Assembly: GCF_036250755.1 (NCBI RefSeq)
Contig: NZ_CP109583.1
Coordinates: 2,976,001-3,040,000, forward strand
Reading direction: 5' to 3'
Length of the DNA stretch: 64,000 bases
DNA from: Streptomyces uncialis
Lineage (GTDB): Bacteria; Actinomycetota; Actinomycetes; Streptomycetales; Streptomycetaceae
Shown: positions 55,404 to 64,000 of the stretch, piece by piece
How positions within the stretch are numbered: the stretch's first letter is position 1
How the letters are laid out: each line of letters opens with the position of its first letter
The notes under the pieces: generated by a model
Told to the model about the DNA's origin: nothing
The model's database searches: none
Seen by the model: the letters and a program-made list of their open reading frames with translations, nothing else
Translations under genes and position numbers: made by a program

Positions 55404-55424
55404 TTCAACCTCTTAGGGTAGAAT
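55404..55424 (+). promoter_or_regulatory. absC promoter with overlapping inverted repeat
   Basis: -10 box TAGAAT (55419-55424) lies 7 nt from the ATG at 55432, indicating a leaderless mRNA. An inverted repeat TTCAACC (55404-55410) / GGGTAGAA (55416-55423, one mismatch) overlaps the -10 box, which fits autorepression by a MarR protein. Confidence 0.55.
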
Positions 55425-55431
55425 AGGATTC

Positions 55432-55908
55432 ATGGAGACCGAGACGGCTACGCCCTGGCTGACCGACGCCGAGCAGAGCGCATGGCGCACCCATCTGGAG
55501 GTCAACCGGCTGCTTCAGCACCAACTGGAGAGGGATCTCCAGCCGTTCGGCCTGACGATCAACGACTACGAGATCCTCGTCAATCTCTCGGAGTCCGACG
55601 ACCACCGGATGCGGATGAGTGATCTCGCCGCGTCGACACTCCAGTCCAAGAGCAGGCTGTCCCACCAGATCACGCGGATGGAGAACGCTGAGCTGGTACG
55701 GCGGGAGAACTGCGAGTCCGACCGCCGGGGACTGTTCGCCGTGCTCACGGAGCACGGACTGGTGACCATGCGGAAGGTGGCACCACACCATGTCGCCTCC
55801 GTACGGCGGCACTTCATCGACCTGGTCCCGCCGGGCGATCTGGAGCAGCTCCACAAGTCGCTCGCCCCGATCGCCGAACACCTCCGCGCACAACGCGGCC
55901 GCGCCTGA
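55432..55908 (+). CDS. absC: MarR-family regulator, AbsC-like
   Basis: 158 residues from ATG 55432: METETATPWLTDAEQSAWRT, then LEVNRLLQHQLERDLQPFGL, the winged helix RMRMSDLAASTLQSKSRLSHQITRMENAELVRRENCESDRRG and APHHVASVRRHFIDL. The length and neighbours match the pleiotropic regulator AbsC of S. coelicolor, as far as I recall. AbsC affects antibiotic production and has been linked to zinc-related genes. His and Cys residues (ENCES, HHV) are present that could bind zinc. The promoter suggests autoregulation. Confidence 0.85.
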   Translation: METETATPWLTDAEQSAWRTHLEVNRLLQHQLERDLQPFGLTINDYEILVNLSESDDHRMRMSDLAASTLQSKSRLSHQITRMENAELVRRENCESDRRGLFAVLTEHGLVTMRKVAPHHVASVRRHFIDLVPPGDLEQLHKSLAPIAEHLRAQRGRA

Positions 55909-55913
55909 CCCCC

Positions 55914-55936
55914 ACCCGGGGCCGTGCGCCCCGGGT
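55914..55936. terminator. Hairpin between absC and the kinase gene
   Basis: ACCCGGGGC (55914-55922), 5-nt loop, and the exact inverse GCCCCGGGT (55928-55936) in the 58-bp convergent gap. Confidence 0.6.
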
Positions 55937-55966
55937 ACCCGCGGCCTTCCCCCGCCCCGCGCGGCG

Positions 55967-57472
55967 TCAGACGGCCAGCGGCAGACTCAGCTCGAAGAGC
56001 GCGCCGCCCGCCGGACAGTCCCGGACGGTCAGCGTCCCCCCGTGCCTGCGTGCCACGTCCCGCGCGATCGCCAGCCCCAGCCCGGCCCCGCCGTCGTCAC
56101 GGCTACGCGCGTCGTCCAGCCGGACGAACCGCTCGAAGATCCGGTCCCGCTCCCCGGCCGGCACCCCGCTCCCGTCGTCCCCGACGGCCAGCACCGCCTC
56201 GCCGTCGCGCACCCGCACCGACACCGACACCGCGCCCTCGGCGTGCCGCTGCGCGTTGTCCACGAGATTGCCCAGAACCCGCGCCAACTGCCCACGGGAA
56301 CCGGCCACTTCCGCGTGCGCCAGCTCCTGGCCGACCGGCACCCGGTCCCCCACCCGCTGCGACAGCTCCTCCCGGACCAGCGCGGCCAGGTCCAGCCGGG
56401 CGTCCCCCGGCCGCTCCCCCGCGTCCAGCCGGGCCAGCAGCAGCAGATCGGCCGCGAGCTGCTGAAGCCGTACGGTGTCCGCGACCGCGCCCTCCAGATC
56501 CAGCAACTCGGGATGCGCGGCGCCCACTTCCAGCTGGGTGCGCAGCGAGGCGATCGGGCTGCGCAGCTCGTGCGAGGCATCCGCGACGAACCGCCGCTGC
56601 CGCTCCACGGACTCCTCCAGCGCGGCCAGGGTGACATTGGTGGTGCGGGCGAGCCGCGCCACCTCGTCGTGCGTACCCGGTACGGGCACCCTGCGCCGCA
56701 GGTCCTCGGACGCGGTGATCGCGGCCATCTCCCGCCGGATGCCCTCGACGGGCCGCATGGCCCGCCGGGTCACCAGCCAGGTCACCCCGGACACCACCCC
56801 GAGCAGCAGCGGGAAACCGATGAGCATCGCGGTGGTGGTCGTACCGACGGCGCTGCGCTCGGCGGACAGCGGGGCGCCCGCGTACACCCGCAGCTCACCC
56901 TTGCCGGGCGCGTCGACGCCGACCCGGGCGAAGCGGTACTCGGTGGAGTCGCCGTTCACGGTCGCCGAGCCGTCGGAGTACGCGACGTCCTCGGAGATGT
57001 CGCCGGGGTCCCGCGCGTTCTCGTCGTCGGCGTCGTCCGCGTCGTCGTCCTGGTCGTTGCCGTCCGGCTGGTCGTTGCCGTCCGGGCCGTTGCCGTCACC
57101 GGAGTCACCGTCCCCGTCGCCGTCCCCGGTGGGCGAGGCGGAGGGTCCCGGCTTCGGGCGCACCTCGTCGGACGCGGTCCCGCTGATCCGTTCCAGGCCC
57201 TCGCTGGCGGCCACGACCCGGCCCTGGGCGTCGAGCACCTGGACGGGGCTGTCCTCGCCCTCGGGCAGGTCCAGCCCGCCGTACGCGACGCCGGAGGCGA
57301 GCCGGGACGCGACCCGGTTCGCGGTGGACTCGGCCTGGGTGCCGGCCTGCTCGGTGAGGCTGATGCGCAGCGCGAGGAGCACCGCCGTACCGGCGGCGAC
57401 CAGCGCCACCGCGACGACCAGGGTGGCCCCCAGGGTCGCCTGCGCGCGGACCGATCCGAAGAGCCGCCTCAT
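55967..57472 (-). CDS. Sensor histidine kinase (two-component)
   Basis: About 501 residues from ATG 57472, overlapping the response-regulator stop by 4 bp. TM1 is ATLGATLVVAVALVAAGTAV; an extracytoplasmic region contains a long acidic Asp/Gly/Asn stretch (DGDGDGDSGDGNGPDGND); TM2 is MLIGFPLLLGVVSGVTWLV. Then HAMP, the phospho-acceptor His in DASHELRSPIASLR, and an ATPase domain (LGNLVDNAQRHAEG, GLGLAIARDVARRHGG). The acidic loop may bind calcium or another cation. Partner of the OmpR-type regulator and divergent from the PepSY gene. Confidence 0.94.
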   Translation of the reverse strand: MRRLFGSVRAQATLGATLVVAVALVAAGTAVLLALRISLTEQAGTQAESTANRVASRLASGVAYGGLDLPEGEDSPVQVLDAQGRVVAASEGLERISGTASDEVRPKPGPSASPTGDGDGDGDSGDGNGPDGNDQPDGNDQDDDADDADDENARDPGDISEDVAYSDGSATVNGDSTEYRFARVGVDAPGKGELRVYAGAPLSAERSAVGTTTTAMLIGFPLLLGVVSGVTWLVTRRAMRPVEGIRREMAAITASEDLRRRVPVPGTHDEVARLARTTNVTLAALEESVERQRRFVADASHELRSPIASLRTQLEVGAAHPELLDLEGAVADTVRLQQLAADLLLLARLDAGERPGDARLDLAALVREELSQRVGDRVPVGQELAHAEVAGSRGQLARVLGNLVDNAQRHAEGAVSVSVRVRDGEAVLAVGDDGSGVPAGERDRIFERFVRLDDARSRDDGGAGLGLAIARDVARRHGGTLTVRDCPAGGALFELSLPLAV

Positions 57473-58134
57473 CGGCCGCCCTCCAGCCGGTACCCGGCGC
57501 CGCGCACGGTCCGGATACGCGAAGCCCCCAGCTTGCGCCGCAGCGCGCTCACGTACACCTCGACGATGTTCGGGTCGCCGTCGTAAGCGAAGTCCCATAC
57601 GTGTTCGAGGATCTCGCTCTTGGAGACGACCTCGCCGGAGCGCAGCAGCAGTTGTTCGAGGACCGCGAACTCCTTCGCGGTGAGCGGCACTTCCTCCTCG
57701 CCGCGCAGCACGCGGTGGGCCGCGGTGTCCACCGTGAGATCACCGAGGACATGCACCGGGGAGCCGCCGACCCGCCCGCGCCGGCGCAGCAGCGCCTTCA
57801 CCCGGGCGACCAGCACGACGTACGAGAACGGCTTGGTCAGGTAGTCGTCGGCGCCGGTGTCCAGGCCCTCGGCCTCGTCGTACTCGCCGTCCTTCGCGGT
57901 CAGCATCAGGATCGGTACGTCGTGCCCGGCGGCGCGCAGCGCGGCACAGACCCGGTAGCCGTTCATCCCCGGCAGCATGATGTCGAGGACGACGAGGTCG
58001 TAGTCGCCCTCGCTCGCGCGGTGCAGGCCCTCCAGACCGTCGTGCACGACGTCCACGGCGTATCCCTCGGCGGTGAGTCCCCTGGCCAGGGACAGGGCCA
58101 GCCGCTTCTCGTCCTCCACGATCAAAAGGCGCAT
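57469..58134 (-). CDS. OmpR/PhoB-type response regulator
   Basis: 221 residues from ATG 58134. Receiver domain with VEDEKRLA, phospho-acceptor Asp near residue 51 (LVVLDIMLPGMNG) and KPF. The C-terminal winged helix has LLLRSGEVVSKSEILEHVWD and VEVYVSALRRKLG. The repeats CTTCAG at 58168, 58178 and 58189 and the inverse at 58158 lie between this gene and the divergent PepSY gene, so it probably controls both. Confidence 0.94.
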   Translation of the reverse strand: MRLLIVEDEKRLALSLARGLTAEGYAVDVVHDGLEGLHRASEGDYDLVVLDIMLPGMNGYRVCAALRAAGHDVPILMLTAKDGEYDEAEGLDTGADDYLTKPFSYVVLVARVKALLRRRGRVGGSPVHVLGDLTVDTAAHRVLRGEEEVPLTAKEFAVLEQLLLRSGEVVSKSEILEHVWDFAYDGDPNIVEVYVSALRRKLGASRIRTVRGAGYRLEGGR

Positions 58135-58157
58135 GGGACCAGCGTCCCAAACGGAAC

Positions 58158-58194
58158 CTGAAGATGCCTTCAGGCTGCTTCAGCGTCGCTTCAG
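58158..58194. promoter_or_regulatory. Direct-repeat operator for an OmpR-type regulator
   Basis: CTTCAG at 58168-58173, 58178-58183 and 58189-58194 (10- and 11-bp spacing, one helical turn) and the inverse CTGAAG at 58158-58163. The site lies 24 bp from the response-regulator start and 61 bp before the PepSY gene start. Confidence 0.7.
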
Positions 58195-58254
58195 CAAGGT
58201 TCCCCCAGATTGGTGTCCACAGTCACCACCGGCTCCGGACCAGGGAGAGAAACC

Positions 58255-58968
58255 ATGAAGCGCAAGATCGTGATCGCGACGGCCGCCGCGGCTCTGCTCG
58301 TCGGCGGGGGCACGGCCACCGCGTTCGCCGTGGTGGGCGGCGACGGCGACGGCGACCGTGGCGTCCACAAGTCGAGCGTGGAACTGAAGGGCGACGACCA
58401 CGACGACGCCGACGACCGGGACGACGACAAGAACGAGCGCGACGACCGGGACGACCGTGCCGATGACCGTGCCGACGGCAAGGACGACGCCGACGACCGT
58501 GCCGCCGCCCCGACCGGGGTGAAGGTCACCGCCGCGGAGGCGATCGCCACGGCGCTGAAGGAGCGGTCCGGGACCGTCGTGTCGGTCGACCTGGACGAGG
58601 ACGACTCCAAGGTGGCCTGGGACGTCGAGATCATCGGCGCCGACCGCAACGTCCACAACGTGACCGTGGACCCGGGCAACGGCAAGGTGCTCGGCTCGTA
58701 CGCCGAGAAGGACGACGACGACCGCGACGACGTGAAGCGGGACCTGGCGGCGCTGAAGGGTGCGCAGGTCAACGCGCAGGACGCGGTGCGGGCCGCCGCG
58801 GCGTACGGGACCGTGACGTCGCTGGACCTCGACGACGACGGTTCCGGTGCGTGGGACGCGGAGACGCGGGCCTCCGGCAAGGCGGCGGACTGGACGGTGT
58901 CCCTCACCTCGGCGAAGGTGGCTCCCGCCGCGGCCGACACCGACGACGACTCGGACTCCGACGACTGA
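58255..58968 (+). CDS. Exported PepSY-domain protein, very acidic
   Basis: 237 residues from ATG 58255 (GGGAGAG upstream). Signal peptide KRKIVIATAAAALLVGGGTATAFA, then an Asp-rich low-complexity segment, one clear PepSY domain (TAAEAIATALKERSGTVVSVDL, DVEIIGADRNVHNVTVDPGNG) and a second degenerate one (NAQDAVRAAAAYGTVTSLDLDD). Ends DTDDDSDSDD. PepSY proteins often act as peptidase inhibitors or metal/redox-linked sensors. The acidic tail fits cation binding. Controlled most likely by the divergent two-component system. Confidence 0.9.
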   Translation: MKRKIVIATAAAALLVGGGTATAFAVVGGDGDGDRGVHKSSVELKGDDHDDADDRDDDKNERDDRDDRADDRADGKDDADDRAAAPTGVKVTAAEAIATALKERSGTVVSVDLDEDDSKVAWDVEIIGADRNVHNVTVDPGNGKVLGSYAEKDDDDRDDVKRDLAALKGAQVNAQDAVRAAAAYGTVTSLDLDDDGSGAWDAETRASGKAADWTVSLTSAKVAPAAADTDDDSDSDD

Positions 58969-59125
58969 CCCGCCCCCCGGCACACACACTCCCCCCGGCT
59001 TCCCCGTGGCCTTCCCCCGGCCCACCCGGAACCCGGGGGGTCCCGTGTTCCCGGGGCCCCTTCGCGCCCGCCTCTGAGGTTCGCGGAGCTGGGCGTACTC
59101 GTCCCTGTGCGGGTCGTTCGTGGGT

Positions 59126-59197
59126 GCGCAGTTCCCCGCGCCCCTGGATGCTGCCCCCTTGCGGTCGCTCTTCGGGTGCGGGTCCGCCCTCGTCTTC
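59126..59197. repeat. Flanking 20-mer and module next to element B
   Basis: An inverted copy of AGGGGCGCGGGGAACTGCGC at 59126-59145, then a module with GGATGCTGCCCCCTTGCGG that also occurs (other strand) near 46466-46518 and 62675-62727. No gene is seen in the 58969-59513 gap. Confidence 0.7.
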
Positions 59198-59417
59198 GCG
59201 CAGTTCCCCGCGCCCCTGAAGGGGCACCCCCTTCCTCCCGCAGTCGCGCTGCTGCGGGAGGGGGTGGGCGGGACTCTCTGCCCGCAGACTCCGATGCTCT
59301 TCAGTCGGGTAAGGGGGATGTCCGACCGAGCGCGTTGGAGCGAGGACGGAGAATCCCGACCGGCACCGACCCGAAGAACAAACAGGTGGCGCCCCAAAGG
59401 GGCGCGGGGAACTGCGC
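59198..59417 (-). repeat. Dispersed 220-bp element B with 20-bp terminal inverted repeats
   Basis: The same element as at 32201-32446 and 62430-62674 but in the opposite orientation. Ends 59198-59217 and 59398-59417 are exact inverses. Both conserved internal segments are present, one containing GACCGAGCGCGTTGGAGCG and the other CTGCCCGCAGACTCCGATG on the + strand. It sits between the PepSY gene and meaB (convergent). Confidence 0.75.
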
Positions 59418-59513
59418 GAAACCACCGAGCGACGGCACAGGGACAAGCGCGTCCCGCCGGACAGACCCAGGACGACCTGTACAGGAACAAGTGCGTCCCG
59501 CCGGACAGGGCCC

Positions 59514-60479
59514 TCACCCGGAGGCCAGCGCCCGCGTCACCTCGTCCGCCGCCGCGTAGGCATCGAGCTCGCCCGCCAGGACCCGCTCCGCGAGCGAGAG
59601 AACCCGCACCCGCTGCCCCCCGTGCACATCCGCGAGCCGCTCCCGCAGCGCCGTGACCGCGATCACCTCGATCTCCTTCGCGGCCCGCTCCCGCCGCCGG
59701 TCGACCAGCACCCCCCGCCCGTCCATCCACCCCTTGTGCTTCTCCAGGGCCGCGACGACCTCGTCGATCCCCTCCCCCCGGGACGCGACGGTCCGCACGA
59801 TCGGCGGACGCCAGTCCCCGGGCCGCCGGGCCTCCCCGAGCCCGAGCATGTGGTTCAGCTCCCGGGCCGTCGCGTCCGCCCCGTCCCGGTCGGCCTTGTT
59901 CACCACGTACACGTCGCCGATCTCCAGGATGCCCGCCTTCGCGGCCTGGATACCGTCGCCCATCCCGGGCGCGAGCAGCACCACACTGGTGTCGGCCTGC
60001 GCCGCGATCTCGACCTCGGACTGGCCGACCCCGACGGTCTCCACCAGGATCACGTCGCACCCGGCGGCGTCCAGTACCCGGATCGCCTGCGGCGCGGCCC
60101 AGGCGAGGCCACCGAGATGCCCGCGGGTCGCCATCGACCGGATGTAGACCCCGGCGTCGGACGCGTGGTCCGACATCCGGACCCGGTCCCCGAGCAGCGC
60201 CCCGCCGGAGAACGGCGAGGACGGGTCGACCGCGAGCACCCCCACCCGCCGGCCCTGCCGCCGGTACGCGCCGACCAGCGCGGAGGTGGTGGTGGACTTG
60301 CCGACCCCGGGCGGCCCGGTGAGCCCGATGACGTACGCGTTGCCGGTCAGCGGCGCCAGCGCGGCCATCACCTCACGCAGCTGGGGTGACGCCCCCTCGA
60401 CCAGCGAGATCAGCCGGGCGACGGCCCGGGGCCGTCCTTCCCGCGCCTGTGCCACCAGCGAGGAGACGTCCTGGTTCAC
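59514..60479 (-). CDS. meaB: MeaB-type GTPase (methylmalonyl/isobutyryl-CoA mutase chaperone)
   Basis: 321 residues from GTG 60479. P-loop GPPGVGKST, then DPSSPFSGGALLGDR, GHLGGLAWAAPQAIRVLDAAG, VETVGVGQSEVEI, and the base-specificity NKAD. MeaB proteins load and protect adenosyl-B12 enzymes. The partner here is probably IcmA (46779-48479) or the methylmalonyl-CoA mutase elsewhere. It lies 120 bp after the thiolase gene on the same strand. Confidence 0.94.
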   Translation of the reverse strand: MNQDVSSLVAQAREGRPRAVARLISLVEGASPQLREVMAALAPLTGNAYVIGLTGPPGVGKSTTTSALVGAYRRQGRRVGVLAVDPSSPFSGGALLGDRVRMSDHASDAGVYIRSMATRGHLGGLAWAAPQAIRVLDAAGCDVILVETVGVGQSEVEIAAQADTSVVLLAPGMGDGIQAAKAGILEIGDVYVVNKADRDGADATARELNHMLGLGEARRPGDWRPPIVRTVASRGEGIDEVVAALEKHKGWMDGRGVLVDRRRERAAKEIEVIAVTALRERLADVHGGQRVRVLSLAERVLAGELDAYAAADEVTRALASG

Positions 60480-60599
60480 GCTTCACGGTTCCCTTCGTGG
60501 GACGACGGGTACACGCCGTACCCGCGGTCATAGGCGTACGACGCCAGGGTCACAGGTACGGCCACCGCACCCGGACCCACGCGCCGCGGCGCCGCCGTG

Positions 60600-61802
<1,203 letters not shown>

Positions 61803-61948
61803 GACGGGCGATCCCCTTTCAGCAAGCTGCTGAGGAGTGAACGAGGGTTTACCTCAAATGTACTGAGCGGTGCCGCCCGGGGTCATCGCCCGGTCGGTGT
61901 GATCGCGCGCACGTTGCGTAACCGGGGGGCCGGGGTTGCACTGGGGGG

Positions 61949-62371
61949 ATGCTGACGCGTATCGACCACATCGGGATCGCCTGCTTCGACCTCGACCGGA
62001 CCGTCGAGTTCTACCGGGCCACGTACGGGTTCGAGGTCCACCACTCCGAGGTCAACGAGGAGCAGGGGGTCCGTGAGGCCATGCTGAGGATCAACACCAC
62101 GGGGGACGGCGGGGCGTCGTACCTCCAGCTCCTCCAGCCGATCCGGGAGGACTCGCCGGTGGGCAAGTGGCTCGCGAAGAACGGCGAGGGGGTGCATCAC
62201 ATCGCGTTCGGGACCGCGGATGTGGACGGGGACGCGGCGGAGATCCGCGGGAAGGGGGTGCGGGTGCTGTACGACGAGCCTCGTCGGGGGTCGATGGGGT
62301 CCCGGATCACGTTCCTTCATCCGAAGGACTGCCACGGGGTTCTGACCGAACTGGTCACGTCGGCCGAGTGA
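61949..62371 (+). CDS. mce: Methylmalonyl-CoA epimerase
   Basis: 140 residues from ATG 61949. VOC fold with metal ligands: His in RIDHIGIACFDLD, Glu/His in GEGVHHIAFGTADVD and the terminal HPKDCHGVLTELV. Interconverts the R and S forms of methylmalonyl-CoA. Divergent from the thiolase gene. The short size is normal. Confidence 0.93.
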   Translation: MLTRIDHIGIACFDLDRTVEFYRATYGFEVHHSEVNEEQGVREAMLRINTTGDGGASYLQLLQPIREDSPVGKWLAKNGEGVHHIAFGTADVDGDAAEIRGKGVRVLYDEPRRGSMGSRITFLHPKDCHGVLTELVTSAE

Positions 62372-62429
62372 GCCCCTGAGGTCCGTCCGGCTGGGCGTAC
62401 TTCGTTCCCGCACAGGTCGTCCGTGGGGT

Positions 62430-62674
62430 GCGCAGTTCCCCGCGCCCCTTTGGGGCGCGTTCTGCCGTCTTTTGGGTCGGTGCCGGTCGGGATTCTCCGT
62501 CCTCGCTCCAACGCGCTCGGTCGGACTTCCCTCTTGCCCGACTGAAGAGCATCGGAGTCTGCGGGCAGAGATTCCCGCCCACCCCCTCCCGCAGCCATGC
62601 GACTGCACGAGGAGGATGCCGAAAAGCAACAGCAAGGGGCTGAGGCGCCCCCAAAGGGGCGCGGGGAACTGCGC
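62430..62674 (+). repeat. Dispersed 245-bp element C with 26-bp terminal inverted repeats
   Basis: Ends 62430-62455 and 62649-62674 are exact inverses (GCGCAGTTCCCCGCGCCCCT then TTGGGG). The internal segments match element A (32201) almost base for base (GGTCGGTGCCGGTCGGGATT; CTGAAGAGCATCGGAGTCTG), while the two intervening stretches differ. Another 20-mer follows at 62728-62747, separated by the recurring module also found at 46466 and 59150. Confidence 0.75.
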
Positions 62675-62747
62675 AAAAGACGAGGGCGGACCCGCACCCG
62701 AGAAGCAACCGCAAGGGGGCAGCATCCAGGGGCGCGGGGAACTGCGC

Positions 62748-63249
62748 ACCCACGTCCGACCCGCACAGGGACAAGTACGCCCAGCCGGAGAAACCCCGGG
62801 CGTGAGCGCGGACGGGTCTCTTTCGGGGATCTCTTGTGGGGGAATGCCGGGGGGCGGGAACCGGACGGAGCGGGGGGTCGGGCGGGGGTCGGAGGGGGCG
62901 GGGTACGGGCGGGGCGGGCGGGTGGGACTTCGCACGTGTCAGCCCGGCGCGCGGGGCGGCGCCACCCCGTGGGAGGGACCCGTTCCGGCCGGGCGGCGGC
63001 GACAACCCCCCTGCCGGGGCAGGAAAAGGTGGTCGGCCAGGCCAACGGGGAGACGGGGGCCGGTAGGGTTGTGTGCGGCCGCCCGTATGCCGGACGGTCA
63101 TGGCCGGGGTCCAGGTGTCGAAGGGCGTGCGTCGGGGCGGCAGTCCGGACCCCGCTGTTGATCTGACACCATTCCCCGGGGCGCCGTTCGGGCGGATGAC
63201 CGGTGCTCGTTGGAGAGTTTTGCGACCAGGGGACGGATGGGACCGCGCA
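62748..63249 (+). other. Long region upstream of scy
   Basis: About 500 bp. The first 60 bp are a partial copy of the repeat flank (CACAGGGACAAGTACGCCCAG). The rest is G-rich on the + strand and becomes A+T-richer at 63150-63230, where the scy promoter probably lies. Short frames here lack ribosome sites; nothing is called. Confidence 0.4.
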
Positions 63250-64000
63250 GTGCGGGGCTACGAACGCCAGGAGCGAGAGCGGGCTGACGTCGACCACCTC
63301 TCTCGGTTCGAGGCCGAGATGGAGCGGCTGAAGACCGAGCGGGAGAAGGCCGTTCAGCACGCCGAGGACCGCGGCTATCAGGTCGAGGTGCTGCGTGCGA
63401 AGCTGCACGAGGCACGTCGGTCCCTCGCGACGCGCCCCGCCTACGACGGCGGGGACCTCGGCTACCAGGCCGAGCAGATGCTGCGCAACGCCCAGATCCA
63501 GGCGGAACAGCTGCGCGCCGACGCGGAACGCGAGCTGCGTGACGTCCGCGCCCAGACCCAGCGCATCCGTCAGGAGCACGCGGAGCAGCAGTCCCGGCTC
63601 CAGTCGGAGCTGCACGCCGAGGCCGTCTCGCGCCGTCAGCAGCTGGACCAGGAGCTGTCGGAGCGCCGGGCGACCGTCGAGTCGCACGTCAACGAGAACG
63701 TCGCGTGGGCCGAGCAGTTGCGGGCCCGTACCGAGTCGCAGGCCCGCAGGCTGCTCGACGAGTCCCGCGCCGAGGCCGAGCAGGCGCTCGCGGCCGCCCG
63801 CGGCGAGGCCCAGCGGGTCGCGGACGAGGCACGTCAGCGGGTGGGCGCCGAGGCGGAGAGCGCCCGCGCCGAGGCCGAGGCGCTGATGCGCCGGGCCCGT
63901 GCCGACGCCGAACGGCTGCTGAACGCCGCGTCCGCGCAGGCCCAGGAGGCCGCCGACCACGCGGAGCAGCTGCGCAGCAGCAGTACCGCCGAGTCCGACG
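63250..64000 (+). CDS. scy: Scy-like polar coiled-coil protein (3' end outside window)
   Basis: GTG 63250 opens a frame that stays open to the window end (250 residues seen). It begins VRGYERQERERADVDHLSRF, then AEMERLKTEREKAVQHAEDRG and long heptad-rich Ala/Glu/Arg helices (AEQMLRNAQIQAEQLRADAE, QQSRLQSELHAEAVSRRQQL, NVAWAEQLRARTE). This N-terminus matches Scy, the hyphal-tip scaffold that recruits DivIVA and FilP and sets polarity. Scy is normally over 1,200 residues, so most of it is missing. From memory, scy follows the epimerase gene in S. coelicolor, as here. Confidence 0.9.
   Translation, partial: MRGYERQERERADVDHLSRFEAEMERLKTEREKAVQHAEDRGYQVEVLRAKLHEARRSLATRPAYDGGDLGYQAEQMLRNAQIQAEQLRADAERELRDVRAQTQRIRQEHAEQQSRLQSELHAEAVSRRQQLDQELSERRATVESHVNENVAWAEQLRARTESQARRLLDESRAEAEQALAAARGEAQRVADEARQRVGAEAESARAEAEALMRRARADAERLLNAASAQAQEAADHAEQLRSSSTAESD

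Overview
The window is chromosomal DNA from a Streptomyces-like actinomycete. The evidence is very high G+C with G/C-ending codons, many GTG starts, many 4-bp start/stop overlaps, several promoters whose -10 box sits 6-8 nt from the start codon (leaderless mRNAs), the GlgE-TreS-Pep2-GlgB pathway, isobutyryl-CoA mutase, an AbsC-like regulator, and the start of the polar coiled-coil protein Scy. From memory (not checked here), the gene order mirrors the S. coelicolor core region running from about SCO5447 down to SCO5397. No tRNA, rRNA, CRISPR array, transposase or phage gene was seen.

Layout. 1-6100: 3' end of a P450, a secreted M4 metalloprotease with a P-domain, an XRE/TPR-type regulator, then three very small genes chained by GTGA overlaps, the first with a TTA (bldA-type) codon. 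6500-21500: alpha-glucan metabolism (glgP; glgE-treS-pep2-glgB), interrupted between glgP and glgE by a Zn-ribbon/OB-fold gene, a TetR regulator and etfB-etfA. Both promoters around this TetR carry the same paired palindromes, and etfA is broken by a one-base deletion in a G run. 21500-28000: a HelD-type RNA polymerase-associated ATPase, a RibD-like reductase, a VOC protein, a MerR-thioredoxin operon and an imine-reductase-like enzyme. 28000-39100: a DctA dicarboxylate carrier divergent from its two-component system, then central carbon genes pfkA, pta-ackA and pyk. 39100-46000: a secreted/membrane trio (DUF6230, DUF6114, long Pro-rich protein), CnoX-like co-chaperone, MarR and a non-canonical P450. 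46800-55900: icmA, two DUF3817 proteins, MarR/MFS/ArsR genes, a thiamine-binding protein, three AIM24 paralogues and absC. 55900-64000: a two-component system divergent from a PepSY protein, then meaB, thiolase, methylmalonyl-CoA epimerase and scy.

Functional links. GlgP, GlgE, TreS, Pep2 and GlgB interconvert glycogen, maltose-1-phosphate and trehalose. PfkA, Pyk and Pta-AckA are glycolysis and overflow. IcmA, MeaB, thiolase and epimerase handle branched-chain and odd-chain acyl-CoA flow. DctA with its kinase/regulator pair takes up C4-dicarboxylates.

The most unusual structure is a modular intergenic repeat family. A 20-mer, AGGGGCGCGGGGAACTGCGC, is present in at least 14 exact copies on either strand, within four of the five repeat clusters (the fifth, at 6302-6411, has only partial or imperfect copies). 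It bounds three related 220-246 bp elements with inverted termini (32201-32446, 59198-59417, 62430-62674) and punctuates short recurring modules. Four of the five clusters lie between convergent genes. The other main leads are the TTA-gated small-gene cascade at 5344-6100, the frameshifted etfA, the paired operators around the TetR gene, a 24-bp palindrome upstream of icmA, and two P450s lacking signature residues.
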